This document shows, piece after piece, positions 1 to 6,911 of a stretch of 19,406 nt of DNA. Numbering within the stretch: the first letter of the stretch is position 1; each line of letters starts with the position of its first letter. The notes beneath the pieces were generated by a model. It saw only the letters and a list, made by a program, of their open reading frames with translations. It ran no database searches and was not told the origin of the DNA. A program made the translations under genes and the position numbers. The stretch is from an uncultured Myxococcales bacterium (GTDB taxonomy: Bacteria; Myxococcota_A; Polyangia; Polyangiales; Polyangiaceae): the NCBI GenBank assembly GCA_937949945.1, contig CALFEQ010000181.1, positions 1 to 19,406 of the forward strand, read 5' to 3'.

Positions 1-39
1 TCGACGACGGGCTCTCTCTCCCATCGCTCGCTTGCCGGT

Positions 40-70
40 GCGTCGGAGGTCTGAGTCGAAGGTCCGACGC
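40..70. terminator. 8-bp inverted repeat, possible terminator of a gene left of the window
   Basis: GCGTCGGA at 40-47 is the exact reverse complement of TCCGACGC at 63-70, with a 15-base loop. There is no T-tract on either side. It may end transcription entering from the left, but the stem is short and the call is weak. Confidence 0.25.
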
Positions 71-143
71 CCATCGGGGCCTGCGGTCGCTCGGTGTGCG
101 CCATGTTCGACGTAACGTCGCTCGGATCCGAGAGCGAGGACAT

Positions 144-277
144 CGACCGAACTAACCGAACGGACGCCGAGAAGCCATCGCCGAGCAGCCTGAAAGATCG
201 CGCGTCGGCTGGCGGCTCGCTATCCACGGATCGAGACGGATCCCGACCGGATTACCCGGGCGACCGATGTAACCGAA
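144..277. repeat. Pair of 17-bp direct repeats (15/17 identical)
   Basis: CGACCGAACTAACCGAA at 144-160 recurs as CGACCGATGTAACCGAA at 261-277, differing only at two adjacent central bases. Each copy itself holds two ACCGA half-sites 9 bases apart. Tandem direct half-sites upstream of a gene resemble binding sites for response-regulator-type activators, so this may control the lipoprotein gene at 350. The function is inferred. Confidence 0.4.
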
Positions 278-349
278 GGATATTGCACGACAATCTGTGT
301 GTATGTGATAGTGTGATGTTGTGGCATCGCCGATGCTAGGCGGCCAGGC

Positions 350-1459
350 ATGGCTCTCCGTTTCGCGTACGCCGCTCGGCTCGCCCTCGCGCTCGTCCTC
401 GCTCCGCTCGCCGGCTGCTCCGCTCCCGAGGAGGAGGTCGCCTCCACGTCGGAGGCGCCGCTCACCGAGGGAGAAGCCGTCGTCAACGTCGGCGCGCTCA
501 ACCTCCGCGCCGGTCCGGGCACGAGCTACGCGATCCTCGCCGTCATGTACCAGGGCGAACGCGTCCGCGTTCGTCCGGGCGGGAGTCAGAACGGCTTCGC
601 GCCGGTGACCTATGCCGGCCAGGACGGGTGGGCCTACGAGGAGTACCTCACGCCGGTCGCGCCGCTTCCGCCGCCGCCGCCCCCGGGCTCGCTCGCGGAG
701 ACGGTGACCGCGCTCGCCGCGGAGGCTCCGTCGCGCTCGCCCGGTACCGAGCTCGGCATCGCCGTCATGAACCTCACGACGGGCGAGTACGCCGGCGCCG
801 GCGACGAGGTCCGTCACGTGTCCGCGAGCTCGGCCAAGGTGATGTGGGTCGCGGCCGCGATGTACGCCGGCGCGGGCGTCGGCGACATCGCAGGGCCGAT
901 CTTCCAGAGCTCGGACAACTTCCTCGCCGGCACGGCGATCGATCGCGCCGGAGGGATCGACGCCGTCAACGGGTTCTACTGGGACGTCGTCGGGATGAAC
1001 AAGAGCATCACCGCGAACTGGAGCTTCGGCCGCGTGCGCCGTGCGACCGAGCAGGGCCTGCTCGGTGGCGACAACTACTTCACGCCGCGCGACGTGATCA
1101 CCTTCCTCGTGAAGCTCGACCGCGGCGAGCTGCTGGGGGAGCGCACGAGCGAGCTGCTCGGCTACATGAGGCTCTCTCCACGGAGCGGCTGGGGCGGATG
1201 GATGGGGACGCTCCTGCCTCCGGCCGCTCGCGACGGGATGATGCACAAGGCCGGATGGCTACCGCCGCCGGACTATGCGAGCTACAGCACGCTGAACGAC
1301 GTCGGCATCGTCCAAGTGCCCGACGGACCGCGCTACGCGATCGCGCTCCTCGCGCGTCACGGCTGGAACTACGCGGCGCAGGCGAGCTTCGTCGAGCGCG
1401 CGTCGTGCGTGGTGTACCGTTCGATCGCGCAGGACGCCTCGCTCCACTGTCGCGATTGA
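350..1459 (+). CDS. Lipoprotein with SH3b domain and class A beta-lactamase-like serine hydrolase domain
   Basis: Predicted exported lipoprotein of 369 residues. Residues 1-22 form a signal peptide ending in the lipobox LAGC, with Cys23 as the lipidated residue. Ser follows it, so outer-membrane retention is likely. Residues about 43-102 resemble a bacterial SH3 (SH3b) domain with the typical LNLRAGPGTSY core, a fold that often binds cell wall. A Pro-rich linker (105-113) leads to a hydrolase domain of the penicillin-recognising type. This has Ser160-x-x-Lys163 (nucleophile and base), the Ser188-Asp189-Asn190 triad and Lys300-Ala301-Gly302 in place of KTG. I see no clear class A ExxLN omega-loop motif, so efficient beta-lactam hydrolysis is doubtful. 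A peptidoglycan-directed or esterase-like role is equally possible. The ATG at 350 gives a complete signal peptide. The gene stands alone, 58 bases before the next one. Confidence 0.85.
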   Translation: MALRFAYAARLALALVLAPLAGCSAPEEEVASTSEAPLTEGEAVVNVGALNLRAGPGTSYAILAVMYQGERVRVRPGGSQNGFAPVTYAGQDGWAYEEYLTPVAPLPPPPPPGSLAETVTALAAEAPSRSPGTELGIAVMNLTTGEYAGAGDEVRHVSASSAKVMWVAAAMYAGAGVGDIAGPIFQSSDNFLAGTAIDRAGGIDAVNGFYWDVVGMNKSITANWSFGRVRRATEQGLLGGDNYFTPRDVITFLVKLDRGELLGERTSELLGYMRLSPRSGWGGWMGTLLPPAARDGMMHKAGWLPPPDYASYSTLNDVGIVQVPDGPRYAIALLARHGWNYAAQASFVERASCVVYRSIAQDASLHCRD

Positions 1460-1502
1460 GCCCGCGAAATCGAGCATCGGCCCCGTGGCCGACCTCACGG
1501 GG

Positions 1503-1508
1503 TATCGT
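1503..1508 (+). promoter_or_regulatory. TANNNT -10-like box (TATCGT), possible leaderless start
   Basis: TATCGT ends 9 bases before the ATG at 1518. At this distance transcription would begin at or next to the start codon. No good -35 is visible. The box supports ATG 1518 over the upstream GTG at 1485. Confidence 0.35.
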
Positions 1509-1517
1509 GTCCGCGTG

Positions 1518-1907
1518 ATGGACCTCCTCCTCAGGAAGGGCGGGCCGCAGGCGCCGGCGCCGGGCGGGTACGAGGAGCCCGGCGCGGGGGCGGAGGCCAC
1601 TGCCGAGCAGGAGCGCTGGCTTCGCTGCGTCACCTGTCGGGCGCCCATCGCTCGCGAGAGCGCTCGGATGGTGGTGTGCGGCAAGCACGAGCACGAGTTC
1701 ATGAACCCGTCCGGCATTCGCTACGTCGTGCGCTGCTTCTCGTCGGCGCCGGGCTGCATGCCCGTCGGCGAGCGCTCGACGGTGTGGACGTGGTTTCCCG
1801 GGCATGCCTGGCAGATCGAGATCTGTCGCTCGTGCCTCGACCACCTCGGCTGGTCGTTCCACGGGGCGGGGTCGTTCTACGGCCTCGTCCGCGAGCGGCT
1901 CGCCTGA
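1518..1907 (+). CDS. Cereblon-like CULT domain protein
   Basis: Small protein of 129 residues matching the CULT domain, the beta-tent domain of eukaryotic cereblon that binds thalidomide and related cyclic imides. Visible landmarks are the zinc-site pairs Cys37-x-x-Cys40 and Cys103-x-x-Cys106, and a segment with an Asn-Pro-x-Gly turn (63-66). The aromatic cage is Trp92, Trp98 and Trp112, inside WFPGHAW and HLGW. Human cereblon has the equivalent WFPGYAW and HIGW, followed by a similar FxGLxR tail, here FYGLVRERL. Residues 1-32 are Gly/Pro/Ala-rich and probably disordered. There is no signal peptide, so it should be cytoplasmic. The natural ligand of bacterial CULT proteins is not established. 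Cyclic imide or modified-peptide C-termini are candidates by analogy with cereblon. An in-frame GTG at 1485 would add 11 residues. I preferred ATG 1518 because of the TATCGT box before it. Confidence 0.85.
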   Translation: MDLLLRKGGPQAPAPGGYEEPGAGAEATAEQERWLRCVTCRAPIARESARMVVCGKHEHEFMNPSGIRYVVRCFSSAPGCMPVGERSTVWTWFPGHAWQIEICRSCLDHLGWSFHGAGSFYGLVRERLA

Positions 1908-1936
1908 GCGCGGCGTGCGCGGTCCCACGAAGAGGA

Positions 1937-1966
1937 GAGCCGGCGCGTCCGAGAACGCGCCGGCTC
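1937..1966. terminator. Strong bidirectional hairpin between convergent genes
   Basis: GAGCCGGCGCGT (1937-1948) pairs perfectly with ACGCGCCGGCTC (1955-1966) around a 6-base loop. It lies between the CULT gene stop (1907) and the aceA stop (2008), so it can end transcripts from both sides. There is no T-tract on the plus side. On the minus side the stem is followed by CTCTTCGT. Confidence 0.7.
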
Positions 1967-2007
1967 CGGGGGGCTCGCCGTCGACGGGCGCGAGCCGCGA
2001 GAGGGGA

Positions 2008-3324
<1,317 letters not shown>

Positions 3325-3328
3325 GGGT

Positions 3329-3335
3329 CTTCTCC
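3329..3335 (-). promoter_or_regulatory. Ribosome binding site fixing the aceA start
   Basis: On the minus strand GGAGAAG precedes the ATG at 3324, with seven bases between GGAG and the start codon. It sits in the 23-base aceB-aceA gap and decides against the upstream TTG. Confidence 0.6.
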
Positions 3336-3347
3336 GGTGTTCGTGGG

Positions 3348-4967
3348 TCAACGGGCGGTGTCGCTCGCGATCGAGTCGCGGATGACGAGCTCGTACGCGG
3401 GTAGAGTGAGGAACTCCTCGAAGCGAGGAGCGAGGGAGAGGCGCACGAAGAGATCGCGAGCCTCCTCGAACTTTCCGCGGCCGAAGCGATCGGCTCCGAT
3501 CTCGTCGCGGATGCGGTTCATCTCCTCCGCGACCGTGCGCTCGAAGCGCTCCTTCGTGACGGGCGAGCCGTCATCGAGCGTGGCCTGGTGGCGGATCCAC
3601 TGCCAGACCTGCGCGCGCGAGATTTCGGCGGTCGCCGCGTCCTCCATGAGGTTGTAGATCGGCACGCAGCCCTGCCCGCGCAGCCACGCCTCGAGGTACT
3701 GCACGCCGACGCGGATGTTGTGGCGAAGCCCCGCGTCGGTGCGCGTGCCTTCGTGCGGCCGGAGCAGGTCCTCGCGCGTCACCTTCACGGGCTCGGCCTT
3801 CCTGTCGATCTGGTTCTTGCCGGGCATGTGCGCGTCGAAGACCTCGCGCGCGACGGCGACGAGGCCGGGGTGGGCGACCCACGTCCCGTCGTGGCCCTTC
3901 GTGACCTCGCGGAGCTTGTCGGCCCGCACCTTCGCGAGGGCCTCTTCGTTCCGCTTCGGATCGTCCTTGATCGGGATCTGCGCCGCCATCCCGCCCATCG
4001 CGTGGACGCCGCGGCGGTGGCACGTCTGGATGAGGAGCGTGACGTAGGCGTCGAGGAACGCCTTGTCCATCGTGACCTGACCGCGGTCGGGCAGGAGCGC
4101 CGCGGGGTCGTTCGCGCGCTTCTTGATGAAGCTGAAGATGTAGTCCCAGCGACCGCAGTTGAGGCCTGCGGAGTGCTCGCGGAGCTCGTGGAGGATCTCG
4201 TCCATCTCGAACGCCGCGGGCAGCGTCTCGATGAGGCAGGTCGCCTTGATCGTCCCGCGCGGGATGCCGAGCCGCTCCTGGGCGAAGACGAAGACGTCGT
4301 TCCAGAGCCGCGCCTCGAGGTGGCTCTCCATCTTCGGCAGGTAGAAGAAGGGGCCGGCGCCGCGCGCGATCTGCTCCTTCGCGTTGTGGAAGAAGAACAG
4401 ACCGAAGTCGAACAGCGCGCCCGTCGCAGGCTCACCGTCGACGAGGAGGTGCTTCTCCGGCAGGTGCCAGCCGCGCGGGCGGACGAAGAGGACCGCGGTC
4501 TCGTCCTTCAGGGCGTACTTCTTCTCTCCCTGCTCGAAGGTGATCGTCCGCCGGACCGCGTCGTAGAGGTTCTTCTGCCCGTCGATCAGGTTCTGCCAGG
4601 TCGGCGTCGTGGCGTCCTCGAAGTCCGCCATGAAGACGTTCGCGCCCGAGTTGAGCGCGTTGATGATCATCTTCCGGTCGACCGGGCCGGTGATCTCGAC
4701 GCGGCGGTCCTGAATCAGCTCCGGCACCGGCGCGCAGCGCCAATCGCCGCTGCGGACGTCCGCCGTCTCCGGCAGAAAGTCGGGGAGCGCGCCGCCGTCG
4801 AACGCCTTCTGCCGCTCGGCTCGCTTCGCGAGCAGCTCGCCGACGCGCGGACGGAACTTCCGGACCAGGTCGGCGACGAAGGCGACGGCGTCCTCCGTGA
4901 GGACGGCGTCCTGTGCGGGGACAGGCTTGGCGACCAGCGATACGTGGGGAGGAAGTCGGGTGGCCAT
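3348..4967 (-). CDS. aceB: Malate synthase A
   Basis: Condenses glyoxylate with acetyl-CoA to give malate, the second step of the glyoxylate shunt. The 539 residues fit the A-type enzyme, not the roughly 720-residue G type. Visible landmarks are FMADFEDATTPTW (112-124), the RPRGWH segment with the substrate-binding Arg165, and the family signature EHSAGLNCGRWDYIF (264-278). The segment NLMEDAATAEISR (439-451) contains the catalytic Asp443. The ATG at 4967 gives the expected N-terminus, although no strong ribosome site is seen before it. It is the first gene of the aceB-aceA operon. It is transcribed away from the fatty-acyl-CoA-type regulator across a 181-base gap that holds palindromic operators. 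The context points to induction on acetate or fatty acids. Confidence 0.96.
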   Translation of the reverse strand: MATRLPPHVSLVAKPVPAQDAVLTEDAVAFVADLVRKFRPRVGELLAKRAERQKAFDGGALPDFLPETADVRSGDWRCAPVPELIQDRRVEITGPVDRKMIINALNSGANVFMADFEDATTPTWQNLIDGQKNLYDAVRRTITFEQGEKKYALKDETAVLFVRPRGWHLPEKHLLVDGEPATGALFDFGLFFFHNAKEQIARGAGPFFYLPKMESHLEARLWNDVFVFAQERLGIPRGTIKATCLIETLPAAFEMDEILHELREHSAGLNCGRWDYIFSFIKKRANDPAALLPDRGQVTMDKAFLDAYVTLLIQTCHRRGVHAMGGMAAQIPIKDDPKRNEEALAKVRADKLREVTKGHDGTWVAHPGLVAVAREVFDAHMPGKNQIDRKAEPVKVTREDLLRPHEGTRTDAGLRHNIRVGVQYLEAWLRGQGCVPIYNLMEDAATAEISRAQVWQWIRHQATLDDGSPVTKERFERTVAEEMNRIRDEIGADRFGRGKFEEARDLFVRLSLAPRFEEFLTLPAYELVIRDSIASDTAR

Positions 4968-5068
4968 GGCGTGCGGCGTGGGCAGCGGAGGACGCGGGAT
5001 TGATGCAGCGTGTTAGGAGCTTGTGGTGTAAGCTGTTTGCAGTCAAGATTCGATGTGTAGGGCGGACG

Positions 5069-5080
5069 AAACACGTGTTT
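5069..5080. promoter_or_regulatory. 12-bp perfect palindrome in the aceB/regulator gap
   Basis: AAACACGTGTTT reads the same on both strands. It lies between the aceB start and the TGTCAATGACA pair, in the AT-richer core of the gap. It is a possible operator for a second regulator or an extra site for the divergent one. The role is inferred from symmetry and position only. Confidence 0.4.
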
Positions 5081-5084
5081 TTCG

Positions 5085-5113
5085 TTGTCAATGACAGACT
5101 GTATGTGTGTAAA
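5085..5113 (+). promoter_or_regulatory. Sigma70-type promoter of the regulator gene
   Basis: TTGTCA at 5085-5090 (five of six bases match the -35 consensus) is followed after 17 bases by TGTAAA at 5108-5113 (four of six match the -10). The expected start near 5120 gives a leader of about 30 bases with a strong ribosome site. The first TGTCAATGACA palindrome overlaps the -35 and the second covers the start point. This is the arrangement expected for autorepression. Confidence 0.55.
5086..5096. promoter_or_regulatory. Operator candidate, TGTCAATGACA copy 1
   Basis: A perfect palindrome with 5-base arms around one central base, overlapping the -35 box of the regulator promoter. The identical sequence recurs 31 bases further on. 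That is about three helical turns, so both copies face the same side of the DNA. Confidence 0.6.
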
Positions 5114-5116
5114 AGC

Positions 5117-5127
5117 TGTCAATGACA
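5117..5127. promoter_or_regulatory. Operator candidate, TGTCAATGACA copy 2
   Basis: An exact second copy of the 11-base palindrome, placed just after the -10 box over the likely transcription start of the regulator gene. Binding here should block transcription. Paired with copy 1 it could form a cooperative site that also acts on divergent aceB. Confidence 0.6.
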
Positions 5128-5137
5128 GGTCCGCCAC

Positions 5138-5145
5138 GGAGGTGA
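5138..5145 (+). promoter_or_regulatory. Full-strength ribosome binding site of the regulator gene
   Basis: GGAGGTGA is fully complementary to the 16S rRNA tail and lies three bases before the ATG at 5149. It fixes the start and is unusually strong for this window, where most starts lack an obvious site. Confidence 0.75.
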
Positions 5146-5148
5146 GAA

Positions 5149-6594
5149 ATGCCCCTGCGTCAAACCGCCGAATCCCCTCGATTTGGCGCGAAAGTTCGAG
5201 CGCTTCGACGGCGTGAGGGCCTCAGCCAGGTGCAGCTCGCGAACAAGCTCGAGATCTCACCGAGCTACCTGAATCTGATCGAGAACAACCGGCGGCCGCT
5301 TCCCGCGAACCTGCTCATCAAGCTCGCGCAGCTCTTCAACGTCGACGTCCACTCCTTCGCGACGGACGAGGACGCGCGGCTCGTCGCCGATCTCACCGAA
5401 GCATTCGCCGACCCGCTCTTCGAGGATCACGACCTCACGTCCGTCGACGTCCGCGAGATGGCGGCCGCGAGCCCCAGCGCCGCACGCGCCGTCTTGTCGC
5501 TGTATCGGGCGTATCAGGCCGCACGTGCCTCGGCGGACGATCTGTCGTCGCGCCTCTCGGACGGCGAGGAGCTCGCATCGCCGGCCGCGCACCTGCCGAG
5601 CGAGGAGGTCACGGATCTCATCCAGCGGCACTTGAACCACTTCCCCGAGCTCGAGGCGGCGGCGGAGGAACTGATCGCCCGAGCGAAGCTCTCGACCGAG
5701 GACCTCTACCCGGGGCTGATCCGCTACCTCGAGAAGGAGCTCGGCACGCAGGTGCAGATCGCCCGCTGGGGCTCGGAGCGGGGCGTCTTGCGCCGGTTCG
5801 ATCCACACCGCAAGCTCCTCGTCCTCTCGGAGCTGTTGCCGACGCGCAGCCGCACCTTCCAGCTCGCCCATCAGATCGCCGTCCTCACGCAAGGGCCGCT
5901 GATGGATCGCATCACCGCCGACGCGCGGCTCACGAGCGACGAGTCGCGAGGCCTCGCGCGCGTCGCGCTCGCGAACTACTTCGCCGGGGCGGTGCTCATG
6001 CCGTACGCGCCCTTCCTCGAGGCCGCGAAGCAGGAGCGCTACGACATCGACGTGCTCGGCCGTCGCTTCCGCGTCGGCTTCGAGCAGGTCTGCCATCGGC
6101 TGACGACGCTCCGCCGCCCCGGCGCCGAGGGCGTGCCGTTCCACATGATCCGCATCGACCTCGCGGGGAACATCTCGAAGCGCTTCAGCGCGTCGGGGAT
6201 CCGTTTCGCGCGCTTCTCGGGCGCGTGCCCTCGCTGGAACGTGTTCAGCGCCTTCCTCACGCCCGGCATGATCCGCATCCAGGTCTCGCGCATGCCCGAC
6301 GGCGTCGGGTACTTCTGCATCGCGCGCACGATTCAGAAGGACTCGGGCGGCTACCACGCGCAGCACCCCGTCCAGGCCATCGCGCTCGGCTGCCGTGTCG
6401 AGTACGCCCGTGAGCTCGTCTATTCGGACGGCATCGACGTCTCGAACCCGGACACGTGCGTCCCCGTCGGGGTCACCTGCCGCCTCTGCGAGCGCACCGA
6501 CTGCGAGCAGCGCGCACTGCCGTCGCTCAAGGTGCCGCTGCGCGTCGACGAGAACGTCCGGGGCGTCTCGCTCTACGCGGCAATCCATCGCTGA
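5149..6594 (+). CDS. XRE/ScfR-family regulator of acetate or short-chain acyl-CoA metabolism (RamB/PrpR-like)
   Basis: Transcription factor of 481 residues with the layout of the short-chain fatty-acyl-CoA regulators (RamB, PrpR, PccR). Residues about 10-70 form an XRE-type helix-turn-helix (LSQVQLANKLEISPSYLNLI). The middle (about 185-320) is an IrrE/ImmA-like domain whose zinc-protease motif has decayed to LAHQI (239-243), so it should not be a protease. The C-terminal domain (about 330-475) is rich in Cys: 360, 390, 415, 437, 444, 447 and 452, including Cys444-x-x-Cys447-x4-Cys452. Mycobacterial PrpR binds an iron-sulphur cluster and acyl-CoA in this region, so a similar sensor is likely here. 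Family members control aceA/aceB, icl1 or propionyl-CoA genes, and this one lies divergent from aceB-aceA. I infer that it controls that operon and itself through the TGTCAATGACA sites. Whether it activates or represses aceB is not visible. Confidence 0.92.
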   Translation: MPLRQTAESPRFGAKVRALRRREGLSQVQLANKLEISPSYLNLIENNRRPLPANLLIKLAQLFNVDVHSFATDEDARLVADLTEAFADPLFEDHDLTSVDVREMAAASPSAARAVLSLYRAYQAARASADDLSSRLSDGEELASPAAHLPSEEVTDLIQRHLNHFPELEAAAEELIARAKLSTEDLYPGLIRYLEKELGTQVQIARWGSERGVLRRFDPHRKLLVLSELLPTRSRTFQLAHQIAVLTQGPLMDRITADARLTSDESRGLARVALANYFAGAVLMPYAPFLEAAKQERYDIDVLGRRFRVGFEQVCHRLTTLRRPGAEGVPFHMIRIDLAGNISKRFSASGIRFARFSGACPRWNVFSAFLTPGMIRIQVSRMPDGVGYFCIARTIQKDSGGYHAQHPVQAIALGCRVEYARELVYSDGIDVSNPDTCVPVGVTCRLCERTDCEQRALPSLKVPLRVDENVRGVSLYAAIHR

Positions 6595-6596
6595 CG

Positions 6597-6627
6597 CCGG
6601 CCCGAGGCGGCCCGGGAGGCGGGCCGG
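6597..6627 (+). terminator. GC hairpin after the regulator stop codon
   Basis: CCGGCCCG (6597-6604) pairs exactly with CGGGCCGG (6620-6627) around a 15-base loop, starting three bases after the stop. There is no T-tract, so termination may be weak or Rho-dependent. Confidence 0.4.
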
Positions 6628-6628
6628 A

Positions 6629-6664
6629 CTCGGGCGAGGAGGCCGGCTCGGGCGAGGAGGCCGG
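6629..6664. repeat. 18-bp perfect tandem repeat, two copies
   Basis: CTCGGGCGAGGAGGCCGG occurs at 6629-6646 and again at 6647-6664 with no spacer. It is probably a small replication-slippage duplication in the gap between two plus-strand genes. No function is evident. Confidence 0.75.
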
Positions 6665-6911
6665 CAAAAGGCGAGCGCTCGGCCCGCTCTCCGACCGGGG
6701 GGGACGAGCCGGGAGTCCGGCCGGGCCGGGGTGCCGGACCGCCTGCTCGGCGCAGGGCGTCGAGCTTCGGAGACGCCCGGCGCGGTGCTGGATGGGCGCA
6801 GGCTCGGCAGTGGCAGGAGGGGAGACGCCCGGGGGACCGGCGGTCGTGCGCCAGTCCCCCTCAGAAGGCACTTGCACCGGCGGTGCCAGGCATCGATTAT
6901 GGCCGCTGAAT

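Larger units (their letters stand above)
1..349. other. Non-coding leader region upstream of the lipoprotein gene
   Basis: I see no convincing gene here. The only forward reading frame (94-339) has no family resemblance and no upstream ribosome site. The stretch contains an 8-bp inverted repeat (40-70), a 17-bp direct repeat (144-160 and 261-277), and a lower-GC segment at about 280-325 rich in TGTG/TATG. That last segment is where I would expect the promoter of the lipoprotein gene, but I cannot fix clear -35 and -10 boxes. Confidence 0.6.
6595..6911. other. GC-rich non-coding gap with hairpin and tandem repeat
   Basis: No family-like gene is visible. The frame of the following FHA gene stays open through this stretch, but its translation is low-complexity Gly/Arg/Pro and shows no domain, so I read it as non-coding. 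It contains the hairpin at 6597-6627, the 18-bp tandem repeat at 6629-6664, and presumably the promoter of the FHA gene near 6880-6911, where I cannot assign boxes. Confidence 0.55.

Noticed and set aside
94..339. 81-residue forward reading frame in the left gap
   Set aside because: No family resemblance, no ribosome site, Arg/Asp/Ser-rich composition, and it overlaps the repeats and the probable promoter of the lipoprotein gene.
1485..1517. GTG start 11 codons before the chosen CULT start
   Set aside because: No ribosome site. The TATCGT box lies inside this stretch and points to ATG 1518. The GTG start remains possible.
3588..5003. 471-codon forward frame opposite aceB
   Set aside because: Arg/Asp/Val-rich mirror of a clear malate synthase gene, as expected from high-GC third-position bias.
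5018..5046. Minus-strand promoter for aceB from TTGACT (5046-5041)
   Set aside because: At 16-18 bases spacing no acceptable -10 appears (CAAGCT at 17), so I could not support a specific aceB promoter.
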